Assembly: GCA_964030475.1 (NCBI GenBank)
Contig: CAXIPT010000008.1
Span: 4,340,568 to 4,404,567, forward strand
Source of the DNA: Tethya wilhelma
Lineage: Eukaryota > Porifera > Demospongiae > Tethyida > Tethyidae
Direction of reading: 5' to 3'
DNA: 64,000 nt
This document shows positions 35,276 through 47,273 of the stretch, in pieces. The notes under the pieces are model-generated. The model did no database searches, had not been told where the DNA came from, and saw only the letters and a program-made list of their open reading frames with translations. Each line of letters begins with the position of its first letter. The first letter of the stretch is position 1. The position numbers and the translations under genes were made by a program.

Positions 35276-36540
35276 CCTTTCAGAATCACACCATCTTGTG
35301 CCAATGGTACTTGGATGCAACGATGATATTCTCCCAGTTATCAAATGCTGCCACAACCTCTCTCTGCCAGATTACAAAGCTAAGTGTTGAGAACCGTTAG
35401 TCAAAGCACTTTCCAATCAGAGAAGCTTCAAACACACACACCTTTTGTTATCCGAAGACACGCTGCTTCATTGCGACACTCATTAAGTGTCCTTAACTGC
35501 CAAGACGAACACTAGAGCAAGTATTATAATCACAAGGGATACCTGGAGTGGTTGCATTGTTACCACAATATTGGGATGGCTACATAATATTATACAAGTA
35601 TGAGGGAAGCACTCCACTTTTACAGTCTGGGCATGCAATAAGCAGTGCAGCTGAAAGTATTCAATTTTATTAGCAATTATTACATGTTGTTACATATCAA
35701 ACTGAACAGATGTGCTCCTGGAAATACTTTAATCCAATTAGACATCAAAGGCTTTGTACACTACAGAAAACAAAGTACATAATTAGGGCATTGCATTAAT
35801 TCATCAGCCCCACAGCAAAATGGTGGACTGAGAGTATTACTAGGACACTAGGACGGCAAATCATTTAATAGAGAGATTGAGAAAGAAAATTGAAAGAGAA
35901 ATAGTTACATATAGGCAATTGATACCAAGTAATATATAAAGAGAGTAGAGTATGGGAAGGTAGCATTGAACAACAGCTGAGGCAAGTCCTTTAATCAACT
36001 TATACTCACTAAAGTAGGAACACACACACACACACACAGTAGTATTGACATTGTATGTATGACACTACAAGTAGGTGGAAAGGTCAGGGGTTACACTCTG
36101 GAGTGAAAGATAAGTGCCTCATTTGTGAACACAATGAAAACCAATTGGATTGCTAGACAATGCTACACAATTAACCTCTCTGGCCATTTTGAGTCAGAAT
36201 ACAGGAAACTGACATCTATGATGTACAACAGCTTCTGTGTACACAGCTTTTGGCCTACCATTTATGGACAACACGAAATGTATGTACCAAAACAGTTATG
36301 TTTATCAGTTGAAGTCACACAACATTACATATGCCACACAGATTCAACACCTATGCCTCACATGTACATACACATATTGTTCACGATACAGGAGATGACT
36401 CGCCTCCCCCCTTTAGAGATCTAACAAAGAGACATTAGAACACTTCCCTTTGCTAGAATAAACACTTCCACGTGTCCAAGAGGATTTGATCAATAGCACA
36501 ACACTATATGGACACACAAACACACACACATGCGCGCACG

Positions 36541-36580
<40 letters not shown>

Positions 36581-37737
36581 TTGGCACAGAAAGACACCAT
36601 TCCAAACGAGCAAGCAAGTGTCGAGTGTTGATATCAAGTTTCGGCCACCTTCACCTTCCTTCTCATCCCATGGACACACATGCAGATCAAAGGAGAGCTG
36701 AAGACATCACTATAATGCCAGCTGCCATGCGTAGATGGACTGATAAACCTTGAGATCATGACAGTAGTAGAATGTACAAGTAAAATGGGAAGCTATAAAT
36801 TATTATGGCTGGGCACTTGGCCTGATTGAATCTCTTTGAAAACCTTCTGATTTCATAGGTTGGAAAAAACCACATCAGAGCGCAACAGGAAGTGCTTAAG
36901 CGATCTGATAAAGAATATAATAGTGACAGCCCATGGTCTGGGCAAACACGCGCATGGACAGGAAAAAAATAAGGAACTGATGACTGTTGTTTTAAACTAA
37001 TCACAAAAGGGTAAACGGTACACTGAGGGTCTTCTTCCACCATAGCAACACACACACATCAGCAGGTCGTTTTTCAACCACCACCGTGCGTGCCTACACT
37101 CACACTCACACGCACACACCAAGTGGAGCGCCGCTAGCGTGTGTGTACATGTGACAAACATAAATCAATTAGTGCACATACAGCCATAGAGTTTGGTAGT
37201 AATTAGCGGGTCCATGTTTTCTGTGAGATTTTTCTTTAATGTAGTGGGCTTCTTTTGGTGCAACAAGCTGGGATTGGGGGCCAGCACGAGGAACCATATT
37301 ACCACAATAAGTAAGGGAGGAACAACAGCTAGCAACTGTTGTGTAACCGTTCATAATCAAAGGAAAAGCTGACTTACCATTCCCTCTGGGCATTCACCTC
37401 CACTGCTGCTGCTTGTGCCTCTGTTATTGCCGCTCCCAGAGCCTCCCTGCTGTTGATCCAACCGTCCAGAAATAGCTTGTTGCTGTCTCAGTCCGTCGAA
37501 ATATTTTCTGCTAAGCCACTCACTGTGCTGTGCCTCCAGTCTTATCTCATAACTGAGACCATTCTTTCTCCTCAACGAACAGGCTTGGTGGTGTACCCTG
37601 TAGACTTCTAGCGTCCGTGAAAGCGAGTTCCCGTTGAGAGGAGGTCTGTAGGCTTGAGAAGCAGCAGCGACACGGAGTGGGTCAGCACAGTAGAGGGGTG
37701 GCTCTGGCTTTTGCTGTTTCACGACATGAACTGGCAT
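30692..37737 (-). CDS. Mastermind-like Notch coactivator
   Basis: Two exons: 37378-37737 and 30692-32647, phase 0, 771 residues, split by a 4.7-kb intron. Exon 1 carries a short region resembling the MamL-1 helix that binds the Notch ICD-CSL complex: LSRTLEVYRVHHQACSLR followed by a charged helix. Compare L-R-x-x-E-x-x-R-x-H-H-x-x-C in MAML1. One exon for the MamL helix followed by one long low-complexity exon matches vertebrate MAML genes. Exon 2 is rich in Ser, Pro, Gln and His, with an acidic patch (SSDDMGDDLKLSADDVI), typical of p300/Mediator-recruiting tails. The N-terminal similarity is short, so other coactivators remain possible. Part of exon 2 appears again at 33591-34168 inside the intron. 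Confidence 0.62.
32070..33589. repeat. Duplicated block 2, copy A
   Basis: About 1.5 kb spanning the 5' 578 bp of Mastermind-like exon 2 and adjoining intron, up to TTTGAGACT just before the single N at 33590. It repeats in the same orientation at 33591-35075. Confidence 0.92.
33590..33590. other. Single-N contig join
   Basis: One N separates the end of block-2 copy A from the start of copy B. This is what a scaffolder leaves when two overlapping contigs are placed end to end without merging. Confidence 0.9.
33591..34168 (-). pseudogene. Truncated Mastermind-like exon 2 (duplicate copy)
   Basis: The 5' part of exon 2 from its acceptor (34168) down to the N. It is open in frame, with few amino-acid changes (for example GATNEGN to GASNEGN). 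If taken literally it would insert a broken exon in the gene, so it should be masked as an allelic duplicate. Confidence 0.8.
33591..35075. repeat. Duplicated block 2, copy B
   Basis: Copy of 32070-33589. The exon part (578 bp in both) differs at about 25 sites, nearly all silent. The intron part has small indels and a differently sized TG repeat. It continues rightwards without a break into the Mastermind-like intron. Confidence 0.92.
35076..37377. other. Intron of the Mastermind-like gene
   Basis: 2.3 kb of intronic sequence with a (GA)n run at 35217-35269, CA runs at about 36022-36038 and 36533-36577, and no exon I can support. Short ORFs here have no family resemblance. Confidence 0.6.
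35217..35269. repeat. (GA)n microsatellite
   Basis: A pure GA run. In the transcribed sense of the minus-strand Mastermind-like gene it is (CT)n. Confidence 0.95.
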
Positions 37738-38484
37738 TCTATTGTATTTTCTCTATCCACTTTTTTTTTGAATCCTGCTGGTGGGTTATTTTTATAGGCA
37801 GAGCTTCACACCAGCCCAACTAATTCAGCTGTACTCGAGCATAGCTATTTAGCGTAGCTACTTTAGTACATAATCATTTCCATTGTGGCTAATTTTAGCG
37901 TTGCTGATTATGCAATATTGACAGCAGTGATATGAAGATAGCACTTGAGTAAATTTTTTACCGACAAATTACTTCTCCTATGGCAACAGTTCCGGTACGA
38001 CACAAAATGTCATTGAACGTAATATGAAGTGTTCAAATCTCTTTATAAGGTTTGCACAAAATGCTCAGCACAATGATGTATTCTGACACAACACACATGG
38101 TTGCACAAATACTCTCACAAAAAAGTCAGTGAATTATATAATTTCAAGAGTGGGAATAATAAAATCTCGACATAATTATTATTAAATATTACATGATCAA
38201 CACACATCCACATAACAATAATTTATAATACAAAAAAACAAACAAAAAAACGATAATCACAAATAGAAGTGTCCAGGCAAAAAGCTTGCATTTTTTATAT
38301 AATATTATATATAAAACTGATCCATTTTACTTGAGCTATTAATAATAATTATTATTAATGGACATGACAAAAACATTGAAAATCAAATTTCTAGAATCGA
38401 TTGACAAGAGTGAAATTTGCACACGGTACAAGACACACGGCACACAAAACACAAGAGTGGCGACTACAACTCGAAGAAGATTCA
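37738..38484. other. Intergenic, Mastermind-like promoter / AFF 3' UTR
   Basis: 747 bp between tandem minus-strand genes. The part near 38150-38360 is very AT-rich and holds a perfect 22-bp palindrome at 38338-38359 (ATTAATAATAA and its complement), probably within the AFF 3' UTR. No coding signal. Confidence 0.5.
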
Positions 38485-40706
38485 CTAGCGACGTAGACTC
38501 CTCAATATTTGTTCCGTCCACGCAGCAATTTGCATTATGGAACTGTGGGAATTGAAATGGACAGAAGATGAAAGGGCAGAAGAGATGTTGGAATCATAAC
38601 ATTGAGATAATAGAATAGCAAACAATCGACTGATATGGTCACGAGTGTGTGCACGGACGAACGCATGCAGGCATGACCCAACGGAGCATAGCACTAATGA
38701 ATTAACCTTACCAAAATTGATTTATCCTCACATGTTCGCGCTTTTCAACTTTAGTAACAAAATCTAGAAGAAACAAGAAGGAAAAAAAAAAAAAGATAAA
38801 CAATATTATGATAATTGAGAACAGTCATTTCATACACACATTATAACATACAGTTTTAGACTCTTTAAAAAAAGCGGACAGTATGTATGTGTGTGTTTGT
38901 GTGTGTGTGTGTGTGTGTGTTTGTGTGTGTGTCAGGAAATGGGAGGTCTGTACAACCATCCTCTTTCAGCCAACCACTTGAGAAACCATTAGAGAGAAAT
39001 CAAGCTATGGATTGATCGCATTCCTTTGACAGGCGCTTGCTTTTGTCTCCAATTTCAAACACATTCCAACGAGGAAGAGCTGGCACCCAACCCAGTTCAC
39101 TGTGAATAGATGGCCATGTTTGAATAGCAAAACACCGGGTGTTTGCCACACACTTGACCCACACAAACACAACTCACTCACTCACTCACTCACTCACACA
39201 AATACATCAATCAGGGATATGTGGAGAGGCTACTTCTATTAAACCCAAGTTCATGATTATAAGTTCTCTCCCACTAAGCTTAGACTACTATAGTGCAGCT
39301 AACACACTAGTGCTAGAATGCATGGCTACATATATAAGTCCCACAGAAGCAGCGCAGACAAATCCCAACAACATACGATTATTGAAATTCTTAGTTGTAT
39401 GGAGGTCAGCTACACAGCAGTGCAAGCCATTCAAGTGACCTTCCATTATCCAATCAACACCTGATTCAGAAATGGAAGTGATAATAGAATAAGCCATGCA
39501 CATCAAAAGCCGCCACAAGTACACAGCAACACAACCAAGCACCCACTGTTGAAAAGCCATGGTCAGAGGTTCACATGTACATGAACAAACACCACTACTA
39601 TAAAGTACAAAGTCATATAGAAAAAAAGATCGGGAAACCCAAGGATACTTCTCAAAAAAAAAAAAAAAAAAGAGAGAGAGAGAGAACACAGCTAATATTC
39701 CTGAGGCTCACAAGCTAAAAGAGAATTTAGCTAGTGATGTTGAGCTTGTGAAGAGTTCTCATTTGTGGGTAAACTGTTTCGCTCCATGGACCTTCTTGTT
39801 CATTTACAATTAAAACAGACACAAACAAGTGGAAAAGTTGTGTCTGGAGTTGAGTCAGTGGGTGAGAGAGAAGAAAGAGAAGTGTGCACACACACAGCAC
39901 ACATAAGGAACAGTCCAGTATATATAGTAGTGGCAAGCAGTATAATGGTGATGGTGGTATGATACACACACGTGTGACAATTGACTATTGTGTTGGATTG
40001 GCTGTTGAAAGAGGTCTGTACCGTGCAGTGAACTGACTGACTGGACTGGGTGTAGAATGCCTGCTACACTTGTGGGCACTCATGGAGACTCAACAACCCA
40101 CTTCCAGACACTTCTGTCAACACACACAACAGCTAGAGAGAGTGAGGAGTGAGTGAGTAAGTGAGCCAGTAGGTGGGTGGGTAGTGGAAAGATTAAGGTC
40201 CAATGTGTGTCTATCTAGTAACATCTCTCTCTTTTGTTAGGTTGAAAGTTCAACAGCTTTTCAAAGATTGGATATACAGAGAGAGAGATAAGGCTTTCAG
40301 ACGAATGCAATTATAATCTACATTAACCAGTCTTTGAGCCAAATTTGCACAAAAATTCAGTCTTCAAGAATTTCCTAGCTGCATATACGCATATCTTTAT
40401 TTCAACCAAGGGATATATAGATATATAGATAGATAGATACAGTTACAGAAAATGCAAACAAGCAAGTACCTCTGCAGTGGTCCATCATGGTCTCGCCGTT
40501 CTTCCACAGCTCAAAGCTCTGGGTGATGTAAGTGGTGATGGTGAGATGCTCGGTGGCTTTGTTGAAGATGTTCTTGGGCACTGAAACGGTAGCAGAGGGG
40601 GAGGTGTCTTGAGAGGCGGCTCCAGTGCCACTGCTGTTGCTGGCAGTACTACCAACACTGGCAGGAGAGGGTAGAGGGGAGAAACTGTATGTGTGTGTGT
40701 GTGTGT

Positions 40707-40754
<48 letters not shown>

Positions 40755-41134
40755 CTCAATCGACAGGTGTGCTATAGTCTGGGGTGGTTTGGAGTGGATT
40801 GTGAAAGTGCTCTCGTATCCTAAACCACAACAGGGACTTATAAGAGCATGGAAATTAGTGCACAGTTCCAATTGCAGCTAACAAAACGGTTCTTTGCAAT
40901 AAATTGCGCAGCATCGAGCAAGCAAGGCGGGCGGGAGGGGATATTACACCTTTAACAGTGAGTGATGTCAGAGCCAGGGTGGCCTTGACAACAATTGACA
41001 TCATGCAAGCAACCATAACACAACTCAGTCCATATGATCGTTTTCATTATGATAAATGAATGAGCAGTATCAAGGGAGTGGCTCACCTGTTAGAGTAGGG
41101 AGACTTGGAGTGGGTAGCCTGTGGTTGTGTGTGT

Positions 41135-41213
<79 letters not shown>

Positions 41214-41214
41214 N

Positions 41215-41262
<48 letters not shown>

Positions 41263-41891
41263 ATCAATGCTTTCCATGGTACAAACATGATTTTGACATG
41301 TAGAACATGCATGTCAATGAACCACATCAGTGATTACAAGCCCTGCTAACCTTTGGTGGAATGAAGTACTCTTGTAGTTCCTGTAAATTACAAGGAACAA
41401 GAACACTTTAAAAGGATGGCAATTTATAAGGACAAAAGTTCACAACAATGCACTCTTGATAATGAACATTAATAAAGAAATATTTGAGCCTCTTTCAATT
41501 ACCTTTTGTATTTGTGCAGCAGTCTGCTGTTTGAGTTGAAACAACCTCCAATAGAGAATACTCTGACACTTTAGACTGTGTGTGTGCGTGCGTGTGTGTG
41601 TGTGTGTGTGTGTTCATAGGAAAATGATGAAACTTCAAAGGATAATGACTTAGATTGAGTTCTGTGCACATTTTAATATATTCTACTACGCATCGTGCAT
41701 TACTGTCTGTGTGTGTGTTCAAAAGTTGATGCCTGCTCTGATGGACTATCACATGCAATGTTGTAACTCTATCAAATGTTTCTATGAAACATTACCAAGA
41801 TATCAAATGAATGTACACACACATAAACACTAGTTGACTCACCACACAAGGACCAGAGGCTTGCAGTCTCCAGCCATGTTGAGGCAGTGTC

Positions 41892-41955
<64 letters not shown>

Positions 41956-43029
41956 GACAAAAGATCAACACCATACATCATAATCACAGGAAAAGACAAC
42001 ATTCACAATGAAAAGAGCAAAAGATGTCGTGTTTTGAGACAACCATTTCAGCAATGCCCTGCTAGAATGCTCACCACTCGTCCTTTCATCTTATTATCCC
42101 CACACCAAACTACCTCACTCTCTCATCGCGACATGCTTTAGGTGGACATTCCAACAACAATTTGCCCACTTATAGGGACTCTTACAATGTCAATACAACA
42201 ACCATGATGGAACATTACGTATAAGTCCGGTACGATCAAAACAGTGCACCTTCTTAACAATCCAGACAATGTCCACCCGCCAAATAGGTCCTGATTAAGG
42301 GGGCGTACTCGTTTGTAATGCGAATTCATTTAATATTTTTAAGGGAATAAGTTTTGGAAAAGTACAACCCAAACACAACCAAGGTGGGCTAGCGATTAAG
42401 CATGTTTATGCCATGTAAATGACAAGCAATAGATATCACCGTGCAATTTGGAAAAAAAGTTGGCAAGAAATGTCTCGAAGCAGACAGAAAAACAGTCCTA
42501 ATTCTGTTTGGAACAAACTTGGAAGTGATTTGGCGCTAAATGTTTCGAGTGTTCTAAAGTAGCACACTATATATTGCACATAGCTCTGGTTGTGTGGATT
42601 GTGATGACAGAGTGTTTACATTCCTCAGACCCACGTTGCTTCTCTGGTGAATATGATAATGAGCTGATAATATGATAATGAGTGTGTACTATAATTACTA
42701 TGGTTGCGTACATGTGTGTGCAGGACTCTTGTATGGTTGTATGACGTAATGGTTTATCTATGATGTAATGTTTATTACTCACTTGATCATAGCGATCGTG
42801 TCCAGGTATATCTTGCAGGGACTCTTTTTACTGGCTCCGCCCAATGACTCCGCCCACTGAGGATGACTTGCGCACTACACACACACACGTGTACAAAAAT
42901 ACGGAAACAATTATAAGTAGTACAATTGATTATGTAATACGTCTCTTAGTTACCTCAATGGCATGACCATATCTCATGAAGAACACAACAGAATCCATAT
43001 ACGCCATGGCCTTGTCAACACCTGTGACC

Positions 43030-43092
<63 letters not shown>

Positions 43093-46000
43093 GTGATGTC
43101 ATCACTTGAGTGGACAATAAGAACTAACGAGAGAATATTTCATTAGACAATCACTTCAACTTATGGAAATTACAACCACCTGCAACCAACCCAATTGATT
43201 AGCATTACTCTAATGCATGTGTGTGTACTGACTAATTGATCACTACATCTCTCTGTATTCATTGATGGAGGCTATAGTGAAGTGGCACTGGCAAGCCGTG
43301 AAAGAGAGCTGCCAAGACTCAATCATTTGCTGAAAAGCGAGCGTTATTATCTTATAAAGAGAATGAATGAGTCTTGACCGGCTGGTCTAGTACCATGTGG
43401 ATGGCACTATGGGAAAGACCATGCAATTTATATTATATATGAAACACTCTATTTGTTAGCGCGACACAGCTACATTTCCCATGTTTAGCAGTTCCCATCC
43501 GTCAGTCCATATGTGTTCTGAGAGCCACAAGACAACTGAGAAACTAGATAATTCTCAATCTTTCTACTGCTACTGCCATTCAGACATAGCATTGCAAAAC
43601 AGGCCTTCTCTGCTAGTACTTAGAAGGAGTGTTTTAGGGACAAAGCTATATCCAGACCAACCACCACCACCACTATCTAATGGAAGAAGCTCACCAACAG
43701 AGCCACTCTGTGTGTACATGCATATATATATATTATATTATGTGTGTACATGTGTGTGTGTGTGAGTGTGAGTGTGTGTGTTGAACTGGACCACTTGTGG
43801 CAAGGTGGGGTGGACACTTTGATGGTTGTGCACTCCAGCAAAGAGTGTAGGCTGCTTCCCAAACATGCCCACCCAAAGAGGCCCCCCTACCACTAACCAC
43901 CACCACCACCACCACCCCTCATACACTCAGCAATAATGTGTAATGTGAGGATTCATTTGATAATACAATAATGTGAGCTCATGTCACTCTTTCCATCACA
44001 GCTGGCAACACTGCACCAATTAGAGACAATTACTTAAGACAACTTAGCCATAATGGGCGTTTGATCTTCGAGGCACCTTGCTAATCACTTCCACCAGCTA
44101 TAAGCAAATTAACTTATCATCAATAATCGTAACTCATTTTAAAACTTGCCTTATTTGACTGGCCAGCTATTACTAGTTAACTAGTTACTAAGAAGCCAAT
44201 TTCCTATTAGTAACTCAGTTCAGCATTGGGCAATGCAGCATTGACCATTTCTGGAAATGCTGACACCAACAGAACAAAAATTTGGCAGATTTTAATATTG
44301 GCAGATTGGCAGTTTTGGTAAGGATTGTCAATATTAAAATCCGCGACTGTCATTTTTGCACAGCACATATGGAATAATTTATATGTATTGCTGGGTGAGC
44401 TAGCGCCAAAATAAAATCCACCAAATATAAAACGTTTGACAATCTGCATTTATTTCCGCCAATTTTTTTTGTGCAAAATGGTTACATGCAATGTAGTATA
44501 TAATTCTGACGACCCTTTACCAGACAGACTCACCCCAATGTTGTCAGCTTCGTGTTTTCTCCGACGGGCTTCCTGGTAAAAGTTCTCTGCTCTCTTGTTG
44601 TCTCGTTCCCCTCTCTGCCGAGAGCCACCCCGCATGCCTCCCATCTCCTCGTAGTCCCCTCGCGAGGAGCCCCTGTCATAATGATTACCACTATCGGACC
44701 AGTAGTCCTCACGGTATTGTCGATCGCGGTACCAACGATCTCGGGATGGTTCCCGTTCCCATCGGCCAGACCCTTCCCTGTGGTTCCTCCGACGATAATC
44801 ACCCCTGGATAGAATGAAAGAGTGCTCATTTAGAATACTTGAATAAGACCTTCTGTATGAATATTGCACCATATTTTTATTACTTCCACAAATTCAATGC
44901 ATGATCAGACAGACTATGAAACATTTAACCAAAATAACTTTTTCAACTACCCTTTACCGAATCAACAGTAATTTTCAACAAAATTAGACAAACTTTATAT
45001 AATTTTTACCAATACATCTTTCCAACCTACGACATAACGGCACCCCTCTCACCTGTAGTCCTCTCTGTGCCTGTAGTTGTCTCTGCTCCTCTCGCTTCGA
45101 TCCCTGCTCATCCTCCGAGCCACCATCCCCTCGTCATGATCATGATCACTAGGGGCGTCGGCAGTGTTCCTCCTTCTCGGTGTCTTATTATTACTCACAG
45201 ATGTGCTTCGGACGTTGTAAGGTTGTACCGTTGCTTTCGGCCTCTGTTGAACCGTGTCTGGAACTCTTGGGATGTCGGCAAATGATATTCTAACAACCAA
45301 CGAATCAATGTCGTCACTAGGAACAGTAGCAGTGGAGCCGTTCGGTTGAGAGGGTGCTAGTTTTGAAGGAGCAGTGCTCTCCAAGTGCAAACTACCGGTC
45401 GACATTGGTATGACGGGAGTGACGGTCTTGATCTGCTTGTCTTCAGAGTCCGAGGATATCTCTCCCTCTTCGCCAGAACTCTCTTGTACTAGTTTAACAC
45501 CTCTCTTCTTTGCCGGCTTGGAGCCTACGACCATCACCTGTGATTGATGCTGCTGTCCACTCTCCTCTGCAGCTTCAAGGACGTCTGGTACTCCTTTGAG
45601 AGAGAGTTTGGGAGCTTTTCTTGCCATGTACGACTGCTGTTGTACATCAGTTCTCTTCCTTTTCTTCCCAGTTCTCGATTTCAGTTCTTCTTCTTGCTGT
45701 GGGTGTCGAGGTTCTGCTCCAGCTTCGCCCGGTTGACTGGCATACACCTCCACAGGCTGCGAGCCCACACCGGCCTGCGTGGTCACAGTGAACGGTTGTG
45801 TAGAGGAGTCGTGGTGCTCCACAATGCTATAACCACTGGCAGGAATCACAGAACTTGTGGTAGCGACATGCCCGGCATTGTGTTCGGCTTCACCCATCCC
45901 CATGGTGGCAGCAAGGAAGTCCGTGTCATAGAACCCCATGCCTCCGAATGTGATGTCTTCTGAGGAGCGATTTCTGTCTTTTGGTTTAGCACCACCATCC

Positions 46001-46531
46001 ATTGCCTGATCCTCAGAGTCGCTGGATTCAGAATCAGACTCTGAACCGGAATCGGAATCAGACCCTGAACTGCTATCACTGTCGCTCATGTAGACGTCAG
46101 CCGGTGGTTTAATGTCGCCAGGAACAATGGGGTTAAAGCCGAAACTCTCCTGAGCCATCAGTACGTTTGACGAGCTAGCAGCGTTGGCAGTTGTAGGGAG
46201 AGGAGGGGGAGAGAGATTGGCCGACTCATCGGGCAGAGAAAAGAAAGGGTTAATGCTAGAATGGGGTGGAGTCTTCTTCAACGGAGTGATGGTGGTGCCG
46301 GTGGCACTGGAAGTGACCTGCATCAGCTGGGAACAAAGGCAAACAACACGTCACCATTATGTACATACATGAGTGGAATAAAGTCCAGGGTACATGATAA
46401 ATCTACTGTATCTTGTGCTGATGAAGTGCAAAATAAATTTGGCAATTTGCCAAAAAAAACACCATCAGATTAGGGTGGTATCAATCAAATGTTTTACTCA
46501 ACTACTCAATATTTCACTACACACATCTCAG

Positions 46532-46575
<44 letters not shown>

Positions 46576-47021
46576 TTTTCAAAGTAGGTGTGATGGTATC
46601 GTCCTCATCCGACGACGAATCACTGGACTCAGAGGAGCTCCCCGATGAGCTGCTACTGCTGCTCCCCTCGGAGGAACCATCGTTGGCCAGACTCACATTG
46701 AGGGTGGTCATCGCCGTGGCAACCGCATGCTAGAGAGTGGGGTGAGGAGTGAGTGATTAATAGTACTAGAGCGACGTGGATTTGAAAAAATTATAAATAT
46801 CCTTTGAGGCATTATGGACTAGTACTATAGGCGCTACTATAGTTCCCTATGATCAAATGACAGAAAATAATAGTATTTGTGTATGTGGAGTATCTTAATC
46901 GATAATTTCCTGTGAATTTTGAGAAATACTATCTTTAGAGTGAAGCAAAGATATGGAGTATACCTTATTGTCCATGTCAGAATCACCGTCACTACTAGTG
47001 CTACCCAGTGCTCTGAATGAG

Positions 47022-47054
<33 letters not shown>

Positions 47055-47212
47055 AATGGGTCAGCTAGGTTGGCAAACATCAAGATACTCAATGATATTG
47101 ACTTACAGTGTTCGCTGTAGAGGTGGTTTACTACATTCAGTTGTTGTATCAGTTGACGTTCTAGCAGCCAAAGATTCCTGTACAACAGAAGAAAACAAAC
47201 AAACAAAAAACA

Positions 47213-47273
<61 letters not shown>

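Noticed and set aside
38338..38359. Perfect 22-bp AT palindrome as a regulatory or origin element
   Set aside because: It consists only of TAA/TTA units in AT-rich 3' UTR sequence and is expected by chance in such composition.
39727..39969. Alternative last exon for AFF ending HKLNITS
   Set aside because: It joins in frame but has no resemblance to the AFF C-terminus. The exons at 38712-38763 and 38485-38542 also join in phase and give the conserved SIM...LR ending.
41056..41349. Arg-Glu / Leu-Ser repeat proteins around GA microsatellites
   Set aside because: Pure dinucleotide translation through an N; the segment is an AFF intron ending in an acceptor.
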